Assembly: GCA_024138025.1 (NCBI GenBank)
Contig: JAMXBD010000395.1
Span: 372,001-436,000, forward strand
DNA length: 64,000 nucleotides
Direction of reading: 5' to 3'
Source: Combretum micranthum
Taxonomy: Eukaryota; Streptophyta; Magnoliopsida; Myrtales; Combretaceae
The translations under genes were made by a program, and so were the position numbers. The notes below the pieces were generated by a model. It was not told where the DNA came from, made no database searches, and saw only the letters and a list, made by a program, of their open reading frames with translations. Of the stretch, positions 37,200-49,996 are shown one piece after another. Every line of letters starts with the position of its first letter. The stretch's first letter is position 1.

Positions 37200-40100
37200 G
37201 CCATTTAGTGTCTCATCTTAGATTTTGGCAAATTAGTGCTTATATTTTGAAAGCATATACGATTTAGTGTATGCATTAAATATTACTTGATAGACGTTTA
37301 TTTTAATGACATGATAATTATAGAAACTTGTCAAAAAATCTAAATACTAAAGATGGTACTAAACTTCCAAAAAGTTGCCAAAAATTAAAAGTACAAATAC
37401 TTGACTGTAATTAATTATTTTTATCAAAATAAATGTTTATCAAATATTATTAATAGATACCGAACCGCACATACTTTAAAGACATAAGTACTAGTTTGTC
37501 AAATTTAAAGATAAGAACTAAATTGCCAAAAATTGAAAGTATAGGTATTTGACATGCCATTATCTCGGTTAATTTTATGTTGTAATATAATTTATATCAA
37601 CCCATAAATAATTTTTCAATATAATTCGATCCTTACTTATTTGAACTATATAACTTGTATCATAATCAAAAGTTATGGTTAGCTTTTTTATTTGTTGACT
37701 TTATTTTAAGTTTTTGTATTGACATAATATGTTTGCTAATTTACATTGATTACTGCAATATATATTTTACGTTCCAATTTTAAAGATTAAATCATAAATT
37801 TAGCAACTTAGCTGATCAATTACTTACACGAATCCCTATAAATTTTTCTATATATAGAAAAGCTTTTGATATACACCGCAGGTTTTGTTTATTCATGCAT
37901 GCGCATTCATTATGAAAATGATGGTACAAATTATTGGAAAATGGCATCATTTTGAGCAATTATGGGAGGGGAATTTGGCTAAAAGTGAGTCGAAGATAAA
38001 TGTTCTCTCTTGGTGTATTATAAGGGCATTCAATCTCTTTGCTTGAATATGTGCAATCGAGAAGATGCCCCTAAATAAAGATTTGAAAAGATTGAATGAC
38101 AAGTTAAAGAAGTGAAAACATAATATCATTAATTGTTCACAAATTTTCTAGTGAAGATTTTTTAAAATTAGATGAATCCGATTAAGTTCATAATCCGAAG
38201 CGAATCAAACTATAAAGACTATTATACTTTCATTTCAACAAACTAGCTTAAGCTAAATCCCAACTTGAACTATGAATTGAACCAAAAAAAAAAAAAAAAT
38301 CAACCTTCCAATTTGTTTTATTTGGTTCAATTTCTTAATAATTTTTAGTTTGATGCATACTCGAAACCCAAAATAAATAATATTACAATTTAGTTTGTAT
38401 TTAAAACAAAAGAATAGATTCATCTTGTATAATAAAAGACTCTGGAATAAAGAGTGATGCTTTAACCTATTGGATACCTATCATCTGAGATACGACTCTT
38501 CTCTGTTTGTTAATAAAATGTAAATTCAGTCTCGAATCAAATTAAAAAAAGAAAAGAAAAGAAAAGAAAAAGAAAGGAAAAGGCATTTCAATACAGTTCG
38601 GTTCGATTTACAATTTGATTCGGTATTACTTCAATCCTTATATTTAAACATTAAATGGTGTGAATTATGCTAAGACTTGGATGGATATGTCCCATAGAGA
38701 CATGCATAGCCCACAACTCACATCCAACCTCATGTTCCTTTGTTTCTCTTTACCTCCAAAATAGGCTTTCCTTCATGGACCACAAGGCCACTTTGAAGCA
38801 CTCTCTCCAGGACCACTTAGCCACTTATCTCTTGCATCCTTCAATTTCCCTTCCCTCTTAATTGATTTCAATACATATCCATTCCCTTGGTGACAAGGGT
38901 CATATGATTGGTGGTATGAGTGTCGGATGGAAATTCCTTACACAGTGTTTTTCTCCTTTGCTAATTGATTTATCAAAAATATCGTCAAAACCTATATAAA
39001 TTCTCTATGCCCCCACTAAGCTTCATGACCTTTCCATAGTGTTCTTTTTGTGTAAAAAAAGGATATGACATTCTAGGGTTTTATTACTAGCTAGAATTCC
39101 AATATGGGTATAGGTGAAGCTGTATAAAAACAGTACTCCCAAGCATGAAACAGGTAGGCTAAAAAAATATAGACAGCCTTAGGTTTTGCTGGACTCTATT
39201 AAGATTTAGATACCTTGGCGAATGGGGTAAATCTTATTATAGGCTAACTAACAGGAAAACTCATATTAATCGTCTCACATTTTTTGCCCCCCCGCCATAA
39301 ATCGTCTCACGTTTAAATTTAGTTCCTTAATATATACAAAGAAAAATAAAATGCCAATTGTTCTCCATGTAACATGTAAATACCAATAAAAATTTTTATA
39401 TAAGTAATAAAAGAAAACTTAATTTTTTTAACATATTATATATATCAAAATTTTATTGGTACTTATGTATCACATATATATATAAGACGTAGTGTACAAT
39501 TTATGCTATAAATTTACCGAATTACTTACTACTACTCGAGCTTGATTAGTAAATGAGTTGAGCTTGAGTTTACAATAAAGGTCATTCATTTAAACTAGTA
39601 AAACTCGAGTTTCGATTAGCTATTAAATATATGCTAGGCATATACCATAAAAAAAGAAGAAAGTATAATATAATAATTATATTTTGTAAATTTATAATAT
39701 TGTATGAATATATATTTAAAATTATACTAAGTTTTTTTTTTTTTTTTTGGTTTGTGTCAACCGGGTCACAATCCAATTGTCCAGATTGATCGAGTCAATC
39801 TAGATTGAAATCTGACCAAATGCACAAACCAGCCTGCTGTCATGGTTGGTTCTGATTGAAACGAGTTGAATCAACCAAGTTGATTTAGGTTTGACAACAT
39901 TGTTTAAAAGTAAACTCATGAACATGTTTGTTAACAAGCTAATCAACATGCTCCTTAGCATATTTATAAATTTTATCTTTTGATATATTATATATAAATA
40001 TATAACAAAAATAACAAAACTAATTTATATTTAATATTTATGCGTATATGAAGTTTTTGTGGCTCTTTTATATTATTTTTAGGTTAAAAAAATGTAAAAC

Positions 40101-41147
40101 AAGCTATGAGCTAAGTTCTTTTATATTAGTTTTTGTGGACTTTTAAACGAGTTGAGCTCAAACTTGAATTTCAAGTTTAAGAAAAGCTTGACTAGGTTCA
40201 AATTTAACTAAATAAATCAAGTCCGATCATGAATTTCATGTTTGATAAAAAGTAAACTTAAGCTTAAACTTGATAATTTATCTATGAGTTAAACACGAGT
40301 CTTCAAAATCCTAACTCAACTCAGCTCATTTGTATTTCTATGTGTAAAATCCATTAAATCCTTTCCTATAATTTTGGAAGATACTCCGGGGGGAATATAT
40401 ATGTATATGTATATGCATATAGATGCATGTGCCTTTTTTCTTTTTATGATCACATGGAAATGATAAACGAAGCTTCCTTGTTGAAACTTGATTTACACTT
40501 TATTAATCAAGGTGTATAATATATTGTATGATTATTCCGAGATATTATTCAATGAAACGTGCAAAAGTAACAAATATGTAGGATACTATGTGTTAGCTTG
40601 GAAATTCAAGAAATAAAATGATGATTTGCTTGAAACGCATATTATACATATCAAGTCAGACATGTATTATTGTGTTATTTGCATCCTTATCGTTTTCGTA
40701 AAAAACAAAGATAAAAACAACAATAGAAGCATGCATATAAAAACAACAGACCAGAAGGCATGCATCTTCACTGTGCAACTTTACAAGCAGTGTCACCACA
40801 ATTTCTTTTTTCTTTTGCTTTTTTTCCCCCACATACAACAATTTATTTTATCCTAAAATATATAACTCCAACTACTATATATATCCCAGTCCGGCGTATA
40901 GAAAAGTTTTTATATTAAATGATATATTAGGATACATAAGGCCTGATTTTCATGATCAGAGCTATAAAGAAGTTGGATCAACCAGAACTTTTAAAGGTTT
41001 CGGATTGATTTGTTTAACAAATTAATGAAATTGGATTGAGATGAGCTTTTGATGTATATGAAAAGTATGGTTTTTTACAAGCTCGTACTCGTTTACGTAA
41101 ATAATTATATATATAATTATATTTTTAATATTAGATTAATATACCGA
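37200..41147. other. AT-rich intergenic DNA with repeat fragments
   Basis: At about 37215-37560 are two diverged copies of an AT-rich unit (ttgccaaaaattaaaagta and ttgccaaaaattgaaagta, 140 bp apart). At 39530-39620 and 40080-40340 are fragments rich in GAGCTTGAG/CTCAAACTTGA words, typical of decayed hAT-like elements; 39740-39910 is a similar GTTTGACA/TTGATTTAGG fragment. A CTATATAAAT box near 38990 has no recognisable gene after it, and the 64-codon ORF at 38667-38861 has no known motif. Confidence 0.4.
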
Positions 41148-41156
41148 TACAAATAA

Positions 41157-41300
41157 GGGTTAATTAACAAAAAAAAAATGACCTGTGTTTTGCCCATTTT
41201 GCAAATAACTGATTTGTGATTTTTTTTGGACAAATAGCTAACCCATGTTTAACTCCATTTTGTTCCGTCAAAAATTCCATTGCTTATAACACGTGTCAAG
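41157..41300 (+). repeat. Left terminal inverted repeat of the Pack-MULE
   Basis: These 144 bases match the reverse complement of 42262-42400 with scattered mismatches and small gaps. Both arms start GGGTTAATTA, which is unusually long and well kept for a small non-autonomous element. Confidence 0.85.
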
Positions 41301-41876
41301 ATGATAGTAACTCGCACAAGCACAAAGAATGCTAACAGTAATGACCATTGAATCCAAAGCAATTGAATTACTTGTAGGCATCATTCCAAACACTGATTTT
41401 GCCTCATCTACATTCTCCAACATCATGTAACCTGCCAAAATCGAGTTCCACGAAACCAAATCTCTCACAGGACTTTCATTGAAAACCTTCCTTGCAACCT
41501 CCATCTTCCCACAAATCGAATACATATAAATCAAAGTATTCCTCACATAAACATCACCTCCAAAACCCATTTTCAAAACATGATTATGAATCCGTTTCCC
41601 CTTGATCACTGACACCTTCGACATGCAAACATGAACCAAAATGGGATAAGTCTAATGATCCGGACCAACATAGTCACTTTTCTCGAACATCAACTTGTAC
41701 AAATTCAAAGCTTTCACAAAATCATTTCGTTGCACATACATCCTCATGAGCGAATTCCAAGTAAAGACACTAAGGTTTTGGATACATTGATCTAAGATGA
41801 GGCGTGAATGGTGGGAGTGGATGAATGAGGAGTTGGTGGAGAAACCGAGGTGGTGGCTTGCAGCATACCATAGCAT
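41268..41876 (-). pseudogene. Captured pentatricopeptide-repeat (PPR) gene fragment
   Basis: Read on the minus strand, the frame from 41876 shows PPR-type repeats: FTWNSLMRMYVQRND, then a unit with KRIHNHVLKMGF and VYVRNTLIYMYS, then LVSWNSILAGYM, with further MMP/VISIL-like pieces. This resembles the start of a PLS-class PPR protein, which would normally act in organelle RNA editing or processing. The fragment is not functional as it stands. A TAG at 41652-41654 interrupts the frame, after which the same frame continues to 41268, where it runs into the inverted repeat. The upstream part (to about 42060) is in another frame and does not align well. An intact parent gene is presumably elsewhere in the genome. 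Confidence 0.85.
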
Positions 41877-42261
41877 TTTGTCTTACTTTCAAATGTATCT
41901 TCGACTTCGTCCTCCTCTTCTCCTCTAAAAAAATGGTATGGTTCGCCCCGGTCGAATGTCTAAGGGCAAGCAAGAGACTTGCATCATCGTTCGTAGCAGT
42001 CGATTTGTGTGGAAATGGAGAATGAGAAGTTTCATGTGACTCGATGATGTAGTAAATCAACTCGGTTTAGAAGTTTCAATGGGTCACGATGAAGCTTTGG
42101 GCCTTCGATAATAGTAGTGGTGGTTGTGCCAATGTTTGGTGAAGACTTGTGCTTAAGTAGGTTTGGCATGATTAAAGTCGCGATGGTGGCCAAGAGGTGA
42201 GGAAGAAGTTGAGTGTTTGAAAGGGAGAACTGATACTTGAGAGAGAAGAAGACAATGAAAG

Positions 42262-42400
42262 CTTGACACATGTCATAAGCAATAGAACTTTTGATGGAAC
42301 AAAACGAAGTTAAACACAGTTTAGCCTTTTGTAAAAAAAAATGACAGGTCAGATATTTGCAAAATGGGCAAAACACGTATTGGTTTTTTGTAATTAACCC
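42262..42400 (-). repeat. Right terminal inverted repeat of the Pack-MULE
   Basis: These 139 bases are the inverted partner of 41157-41300. They end AATTAACCC directly before the TACAAATAA target duplication. Confidence 0.85.
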
Positions 42401-42409
42401 TACAAATAA

Positions 42410-43406
42410 TTGTCTATAATAAAATAATATTATAAAAAATTGCTCACGGGTCTATTCACGAGCTTTTAAAGAGATTGTTCGAGAGCCCTTAACGAGCTTA
42501 TCCATAAGTTGGCTCATGAGATTGAAGAAAAGCTCAAGCTCGGCTCCTTCAACTAAATGAGTTTCATATTGAGCTCGAGCTTGTCTTGTTTATTGAATGG
42601 GTTTGAGTCGAGCCGAACCTAATAAAATGAATTGAGCTCAAATAGTTTGCAAGTATCTTCGTTCGTTTCCAACCTACACACAAACATTATAAATTAGGGG
42701 AAGAAATATAAATGGAGAAAGAATGGCTTGTACGATTTGTATGAAAACAATAAAACAATAGGAATAAAAACTCATAAATAAAATTGAATCCATCCATTAG
42801 TTTAATATCACTGGTATAATGATTTTATCACAACCATAGAGCAATTTAAATTCCAATAACAAGTCCTTAGAATGCTCTACTCTCTCATTTACAGTTGTAA
42901 ATTTAACTCCAATCTATTTATTGGAATCAATATAGGTATCAAGAAACTATGAAATCAAAAGTTACCAAAACCTTGCGCATTGCCATGGCTATTGCAGAAA
43001 TAGTTTAGTCGAATTAGGCCCCATGCTAGTCTTATGGATCGTTCGAGCCTTTGAAATAGCTATCTCGTTCATTGAACAGCATCTGTCTTATGCATTCGAA
43101 CTTCATCCTTTCATATATATTTACCTTATAATGCTCTTCACGGCCCTGTTACCTCATACGCTTATAACATGATCTTTCTACCTCGAAAAATAGGCCTAAG
43201 TATAACCGTTGACCCCGGTAAGACTGCAATACCTCTTCACTTTTCCCAAATAACACGCTCCCCATCATTGAGTACTTCTTAAAACCCCTAAGCAATCATT
43301 GTACTCTCCTCACCATAAGAATCTTATGCAACAACCCAATTAGGCGTTGAACCAATGGTTCAACATGAATTTTGATGAGAAAATATTTATTGCATAATTA
43401 CTTATT
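42410..43406. other. Intergenic DNA with a decayed hAT-like fragment
   Basis: At about 42420-42660 the sequence is rich in GAGCTCGAGCTTG, CACGAGCTTTTAAAG and GAGTCGAGC words, the subterminal pattern of decayed hAT-like elements. The Pack-MULE appears to have landed beside or within it. The remainder (42660-43406) shows nothing recognisable. Confidence 0.35.
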
Positions 43407-44270
43407 TGTTAGGATTATGTTACATTTAATGAGCAAAACTTATGTGTAATATGACATGATTATATTTTCACAATGATCCAAATCAAATTAAAGTGATCCA
43501 GACTTCTACAAAACCTGTTAACCTTGTGTTTGTGCAAGTTGACACTGCTAGTCTGTACCTTTTTTAGCACAAAATATCTACCTCGGCTAGAAACACTCCA
43601 AGAAGTTGAACTTATTATGTTATTGCTATTCATTGGAGTACATTTAATGCGAGGATATTTCTTTGGAATGTTTGGACCAATGATTATATTATTAAAGAGC
43701 TTCTAAATAGAGTATCTTAAGCAGATTTTAGAAGGTAGTTGAAGATATTAACTTGCTATTAAATCACTTGTAACACTCTCTCTTTGAAATATCTCTTTAT
43801 ACTTTATGTTGCTGTAAAAGTGCAAGTAGTTGATTTGTTTCTTTGTTTGCAAACACTTTGTAAGGAATCACTCTAGACTAGTTGGAGTAAATTTTTGTAA
43901 GAATTTGAGAGTATTGAGTTGTGCCTAGAGTTATAAGATATTTATTGTAAAGGCACAACTCTTGTAAGTTATTGTGTGCTTATAAGGGTATTGTGTGTAG
44001 CTCCTTCAGAGTATTGATTTATCTGTGGTGAATAAAATATGTGAAGTTCTCCATTAATTAAGGTATTTGTGTAGACCATGGAGACTAGGAGGGACAAAAC
44101 TCTATATAAAGCATGATGTTATATCCTTCTTTCTTTAATTATTGTATTTTACTTAGATTTTTCAAATTTGCCTAAAGGATTGAATTGCATCTTTTAGATG
44201 CAATAATTGGAAAAAGGGATAAATTAGTTATAAAACTCCGTTCATCCCTCTTACTCTTGTATTTTATTCT
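43407..44270 (+). mobile_element. Degenerate copia (Sirevirus-like) LTR remnant
   Basis: A TGTTAGGATTATG start, repeated short words around 43790-44000 (gcacaactcttgtaag, ttgtgcctagagtta), the piece TAGACCATGGAGACTAGGAGG followed by CTATATAAAG, and a tail reading CCGTTCATCCCTCTTACTCTTG resemble the LTR and adjoining leader of Sirevirus-type copia elements. Its ends and target duplication could not be confirmed, so borders are approximate. Confidence 0.3.
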
Positions 44271-44299
44271 AGGTGTTAAATTGGTTTTACATAAAGTAA

Positions 44300-45560
44300 A
44301 GCAACCTTCTCTACCACATATCCAACATGTGTTTTTCTATCATAAACAATAGCATGTTTATAGGGAGGATTCACGCAAAGTTCGATATTAACCATGGAAC
44401 CACAACAAATGTCATCAATTTGGATGGGATAAGTTTCTAAACCTTAACTCCTCTTACCATTACCAAGCCATTGCAACATACCCCCATGCTATGAAATCTT
44501 TCTACAATAGCAACCAACATGATTTCATTAAGTCAAAACATAAAGCATTACGTGATAACTCTCTCACATGCCTTACTTCATCAAACGCCCATGTGTATTC
44601 ACTACTTTAAGTGGTCTAATCCAAACTCAACTACATTAGGATTTTCAACCACTAGCTATACATGTATTCATAAAACCGCCTTATTTGGTATATAGATCTA
44701 GAATCAATTTCTCCATTAGCACATAAAAAATAATTCCATAATCCAAAAACTAAACTATAGGCTTCCCTTGAATGTTAGATGCCAATAATACCATATCATC
44801 CATTGATAAACAACTACCACATAAAAAACAATTGTATTCCTATCATTTTGTATCTTGCATTGAGTTTTCTTCTTGAGATATTTTGCCCTTTAGATATCCC
44901 GTCTAGTTATAATGATAGACCTTTATATCCCGAACTCTAGATCGTCTTCTAGATTTATCATTGCTATTACACCATCAATATTTGGCAATTAAACCATTTG
45001 CATCATCCTACATTTGAACCCATCTCAAAGTTTAACTATTCATTACTCTACATATTGCTCTTCATATCTTACATCAAGAAATTACACTTGCCTATATTGT
45101 AGAACCATGGAATCCATGAAAACAAGATGATAAAGACCACAACTAGCTCATCATTGTATCTTCAATCGCAATTTTAAATTGTTCATAAAAGACATGATAT
45201 CCAAAAAAATATTGCATCATCTATGAGCTCTCATTCATTCTAAACAATTACAGTCCATGCTTCAAAGTGAATCATTTAAATAAGACTTGATTTAGTATAA
45301 CTATTCCAATTTTTTTTAGCCCCACAATCATATTTCTTACTTGTATCTTTTGTAATGCATTATTCATAAGTTGAACGGCTTCTTCACTAAGTTTTGCTTC
45401 TCATCGTCTTAATTAAATCTATTACACCCACACTTGCCAAAACCAAAAATTCATACAAGAGTCAAATTTTTTGATATTGTACTTAGCAATCAATCTCTTT
45501 AATTTATATATAAAAGCTCTTACGATGCTTGATTTATTAACCTCACCTTGATGCCAATAT
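44300..45560 (-). pseudogene. Possible ancient copia gag remnant
   Basis: On the minus strand near 44850-44960 a stretch reads like a ruined zinc-knuckle region (RRRSRVRDIKVYHYN, stop, TGYLKG), with cysteines lost compared with copia gag. Around 45370-45420 another frame gives EAKLSEEAVQLMNNALQKI. No long frame survives. This is my best reading of an otherwise unexplained stretch and is weak. Confidence 0.25.
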
Positions 45561-46950
45561 TAGGATCTAATTTGAATTCTAGATTATGAATCAAAGACCA
45601 AAGAATAAATAAGAGCAATAACACATAAAACTGAGAAAGAAAGTCTTAAGAGTGTTACATAGAAATTAGGTGGCATGATAAACATATCCATTAATGTAAT
45701 AATAAATGTGCAATAGTTTACTCACAATCACAAAGCACAAAACTCCTCTTACATACCTTATTATTTTCTACTCTACTAATACACTTGATAACACTCTACC
45801 TATACACTCGATAATATATAATGTACTTTTTATGGAGGACAAAACCCTATGCATAAAAAGAAAAATAAAAAATAAAAAACACAAAAAGAAACATCTGGGT
45901 GGAAAAACAAAAAACCCACAAAAGAGGAAACTATCGATACTCCATTCAATACCTCGTCAACAACGTAGTTAAACTAGCATCCACATGATTCAAACGGCTC
46001 CTATGTATAAGAACCAATCATCCCATCTATTAAATGTTACAATTACTCATGAACACTTCATATCCTCCCTTATTTTATATAATGAAGTAAACAGGCTATT
46101 AATTTTAAATATACGATCCATTTTGTGTGTAAAGTTTCATTTTTGTTTCCTTTTTTGCCCTTTATAATATATTTGTTCACTTCATACAAGTGAAATAAAT
46201 TAGTTAGACACTATAGTGCATTTATTTTGTAAAATAGCTACACCATGGAATTTATATTATTGTTAAATGAGGATTATGATCCATCTTTGGACCCAAGGCA
46301 TATTTCATTCCTTAGTAATTTCTTGTAAATTTTTATACCAATCAAGTCATGCCTAGGGCAGGGATATATGTACTTTTAAAATATATTCCTACATATTGTT
46401 AATATTTATTTTTAATGTAATTAAATAAACTTCTCTATTCTATTTTATAAAAATTACAATTGTATTTATAATATTCTATTATAAGTTCATACCAATCAAA
46501 TGTGTCATCAATCTATAAGTTCGATGGCAAGATCTTGTAGCCTAATATATGAACCCGATCTCCCAATGTGATGCACCATGCTCAATTCCGTGTCTTCTCC
46601 AATAGTTGTAATAGATAATATTTGGCTAAATTAAGTGGAACAATCATGCATTAATGGCTGTTTCCGGGACCGCCTGTATTTCTCTCAACTAACACTAATT
46701 TTCATGAAAGGGACTGGATCGAAGAGGAAGGAAGTGAATCACGAGTGTCGGACAAATCATATGACGAATTAATTTCAACGATGAGCACTTGAGTAGCGCA
46801 CAGTAATGTGAAAAGTTGTTGTTATGGTAGCCATAGAGCCCAATGGTGACTCAACATATCCCCATTGATTTTATAACTTTTTTCCCCCACAGGATTTTCA
46901 ACTGTAATCCGTACTTCAGCATGAAAATAATGGTGAATTTTTCAATACCA
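45561..46950. other. Intergenic DNA with nothing recognisable
   Basis: The Lys-rich 88-codon ORF at 45706-45972 comes from an A-rich run and has no family signature. No promoter, repeat border or RNA gene could be assigned. Confidence 0.35.
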
Positions 46951-47358
46951 GATGTGCAATTAAATCAAACTACTCAAGTTTTGTTCATTATCTATTCGAA
47001 TTTGATTTGAGAATAGTTGAATAATACTTCAAATTTGAGATATTCAAATAGTTTATCAAGCTGAACTTGAATTTTATATGTTTAGCTCGCAAGTCTAATT
47101 GAGCTCAAGCCAAGCATAATTATTAATCAAGTTCAAATCAAGTTTAAATATTAATATTATTTTAATTAAAATTTAAAATATATATATATTTTAATAAATC
47201 GAGTCAAACTCGAGATTATAAAGTATTACTTTGAATCCAACTCAACCTTAAAATCTTAATCTTTGCTCGAACTCGAACCAAACTCAAGCTATGACATTTT
47301 GTTTTGAACTTGAATTCAAATTTAGTACCAGACCATCTCGAGTCAACACATTTGCAAC
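46951..47358. mobile_element. Decayed hAT-like element with CTCAAGCT-type subterminal words
   Basis: The stretch is packed with CAAGCTGAACTTGAA, GAGCTCAAGCC and CTCGAACTCGAAC words in both orientations, typical of one hAT-like non-autonomous family. Possible ends are CAGATGTGCAA on the left and, read inward, TGGGGTTGCAA on the right, flanked by a shared CAATAC. The duplication and TIRs are imperfect, so borders are tentative. Confidence 0.35.
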
Positions 47359-47559
47359 CCCAGGCAATACTCGGTGGAAACTACGAGCCTGTATTTGCAA
47401 AATACCGTACTTATGCCCTTAAATTTTTTGTTTGTTTGTTTAATATAATACAAAATCAGTCTTTTGCAATATTAGGCCGACTCATGTTCCATAAGGGTAG
47501 GTCCACAATAAAAAATAACTATAATTATATACTGTTATAAAAGATTAAGTTGGTACTCT

Positions 47560-49996
47560 GTGGGAAGAAAAAAAATTTCACTATAAATTTTTCTTTAATA
47601 ACGGCATTATAAAATCTGCATTCTTTTATATATATATATATATATATATAATTTTTGATATCATGATAATTAATCTATAATTAAAGAAAAAAAAAACAAT
47701 AACGTGGGGTATCAAATATTGGGAGTCTTTATTGCTTTCTGTTGTGGGGCTTTTTCTAATCAAGGCCTTTTCTCGCTCTTTAGCATTCCAATAGATCCAC
47801 ACTTAAAATTTTTGAGTAAATTTAGAGTTAAATTTATTTAAAATATTAATATTTTATGTAATCAAAAGGGTTTAACATTTTATAAAATTCATTTAAGGTA
47901 TTAATATTTATATTATTTTTATTAATTTTCCTCCCTTTTTCTTAACAAATATCTCGTTTTACTCATTTTATGAAATGTTAATTTTTTCTAATAGCCATTC
48001 GAGATGTTTTGATGTGTTATCTTAAATCAATTTAAACCCAAACATTGATACTTTTATATATAACTATATTCATTTTATGTGATCTATATATGAGTAATTA
48101 AGTCATCAAAATATTTTCATTTACTCTTTTGGCAAACACCCAAATTATAATAAATACCAAACAGATGGGAAAAAGCTAGAACAATATAGAATTAGATTCT
48201 ATATTGAGCATCATTCTTTGCTTATAATGCTCGTTCTTTTCATTAAGAGTGCCAATATTTACAAAGCACTATATACACAGAAACATCATATATATTTTAC
48301 CCGAAGCTTTCTATGTTTGTATTAAATTTTAATTAATAATTATCTTTTTTTAAGTGAATCATGTAAATCATGTAATAAATTCTAATTATAAGTCTCCAAA
48401 AGAATCATTCAACTCCTCCAATTCGTATTTTTACATCATTTAGTTCCCTCTATGCAATCCACACAATTTAGGGCCCAAAATTAAAACGACTTACTTCTTG
48501 TGTTGCACTGTACCAGCATAAAGAACAGAATCGACTCACATAAAAGTTATAAGATTCCATTTTATTTCCTCACAAAAGTTAAAACTTGGATTGTTTACTT
48601 AAAACGACCCAGTTTTAACACAAACATAATAACATTTCCAGAAACTTAACCTATGTACATCGAAGACACATCAAAATTCAGCATTCCGACGGGTTATTAG
48701 AAAGTTGACTACAATGGCTCTAAAAATCAGGAGATCATTCAGCATGAAGAGTCGTAAATCGTTGGGCTGCTCGGTATTCAAATTCAGGGGAAACTCCGAT
48801 GGGCGCTCTAGAATAACCTTCATTTTTCTTGACTGGAGATGAAGACTTTTTATAAAACCCAGAGGACACATCTTCATGTTAACACTTGGGACGACGATTC
48901 ACGGACCTAGTAAATTACTTCAATGAAAGGCTTTCTCCTGAAACCAACTAAATAAGCCCTCAATTTTGCAATGAAGCCACTATGATTATATTCACATTTT
49001 TTTCAAACATCTTCCAAATAAACCCCTCAAATTGAAAAAATTTTAACTTACAACATTTCTAATTAACCACCAATTACGAGGAAAAAAAATAAAATAAAAA
49101 TAACCAAAAAATTTGCTACACACTCGTATCACGAGCGAAATTCTTTCAGTTTGCTATACAGCACTAAGAGTTCAAGCATAAAATACAAGGGTTTCAATGC
49201 CATGATAAAATTTCACGGGCTCATCCGCACAGCTACAAAAGATCTTAGGCACTCTTATGTATGCAATTTGCCCTGATAAACACCTTTTGAGCCGTGAATT
49301 ACAATACTAGCACCAAACAAACTGAACTAGGACGAAATTTAATTTCCCTTTTAACCAGTACCTGGATTGAAACAGCATCCATGATAGCAAATGGTACTTA
49401 TAATAGTGAACTCGGATAAATACCCAAGTTGTGCAAGCCGTAAAAGATAAAAGATTTAACCGCATGATCATCCAGCAGGAAATTTTACCATGGACCTTTG
49501 GGGTAACCAACCGTCTATGACACTAAGAACCAGAATACGAAGCTCTGGTTCCTCAAAGAAGACGAGCAATTCGCATCAGTTTCATCAACAGAATCAAATT
49601 AGATAATCACGGGAACTGTGAAAAGAATTTTCATGAAGCTGACCTCTAAAATTTACAATGAAAATTTATTTGCGGCAATGTTCCTACAAATAGTGAACGA
49701 TTTACAGTGGTAATACATTTCAGCAAGAAAATGCCAGAATTATAGGCCTTGTAAGCTTGCAGAAAGCCAAAAATAAATCAACATCACATACGACTGAAGC
49801 CACGTGAATTCCCAAGTTGAAACGCATTGTGATGAATGAGGCTTGATGCATGAGCCTTAATCAAAAGCCAACTCCTGAATAAGGATTGTCGTTGCATACT
49901 TCAAGCAGTGGTCAAAAACACTGAACCTATCCTGGGTCTACGAAGCAAATTTCCAGTCAACTGTTCACAGCTGCAATAACAAGTGTGTAAGAATCT
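47560..49996. other. Downstream flank of TRS120 and intergenic DNA
   Basis: A TA microsatellite lies at about 47628-47650. From about 48480 to 49996 the DNA is less AT-rich and probably includes the TRS120 3' UTR. The ORFs of 67-68 codons at 48671-48877 and 49307-49510 show no protein family. Confidence 0.35.

Larger units (their letters stand above)
41148..42409. mobile_element. Pack-MULE carrying a PPR gene fragment
   Basis: The element is 41157-42400 (1244 bp), flanked by perfect 9-bp direct repeats TACAAATAA at 41148-41156 and 42401-42409, the target size of Mutator-like elements. Its ends are long imperfect inverted repeats of about 144 bp (41157-41300) and 139 bp (42262-42400). They begin GGGTTAATTA and share GTGTTTTGCCCATTTTGCAA and TTTTGTTCC, continuing to ACACGTGTCAAG/ACATGTGTCAAG. 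There is no transposase. The interior instead holds a minus-strand fragment of a pentatricopeptide-repeat gene, which makes this a Pack-MULE. The perfect duplication argues for a fairly recent insertion; the TIR divergence reflects the family's age or decay. Confidence 0.88.

Noticed and set aside
39113..39140. TGAAGCTG resembling the start of miR167
   Set aside because: Only about eight bases agree; the rest of the mature sequence and a hairpin partner are absent.
45540..45560. TTGATGCCAATATTAGG as a primer-binding site on the minus strand
   Set aside because: It matches the initiator-tRNA complement too poorly and no LTR end adjoins it.
6703..49996. Possible MYB64 orthologue between the KNOX gene and TRS120
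   Set aside because: No R2R3 MYB tryptophan pattern was seen in any frame across the interval.
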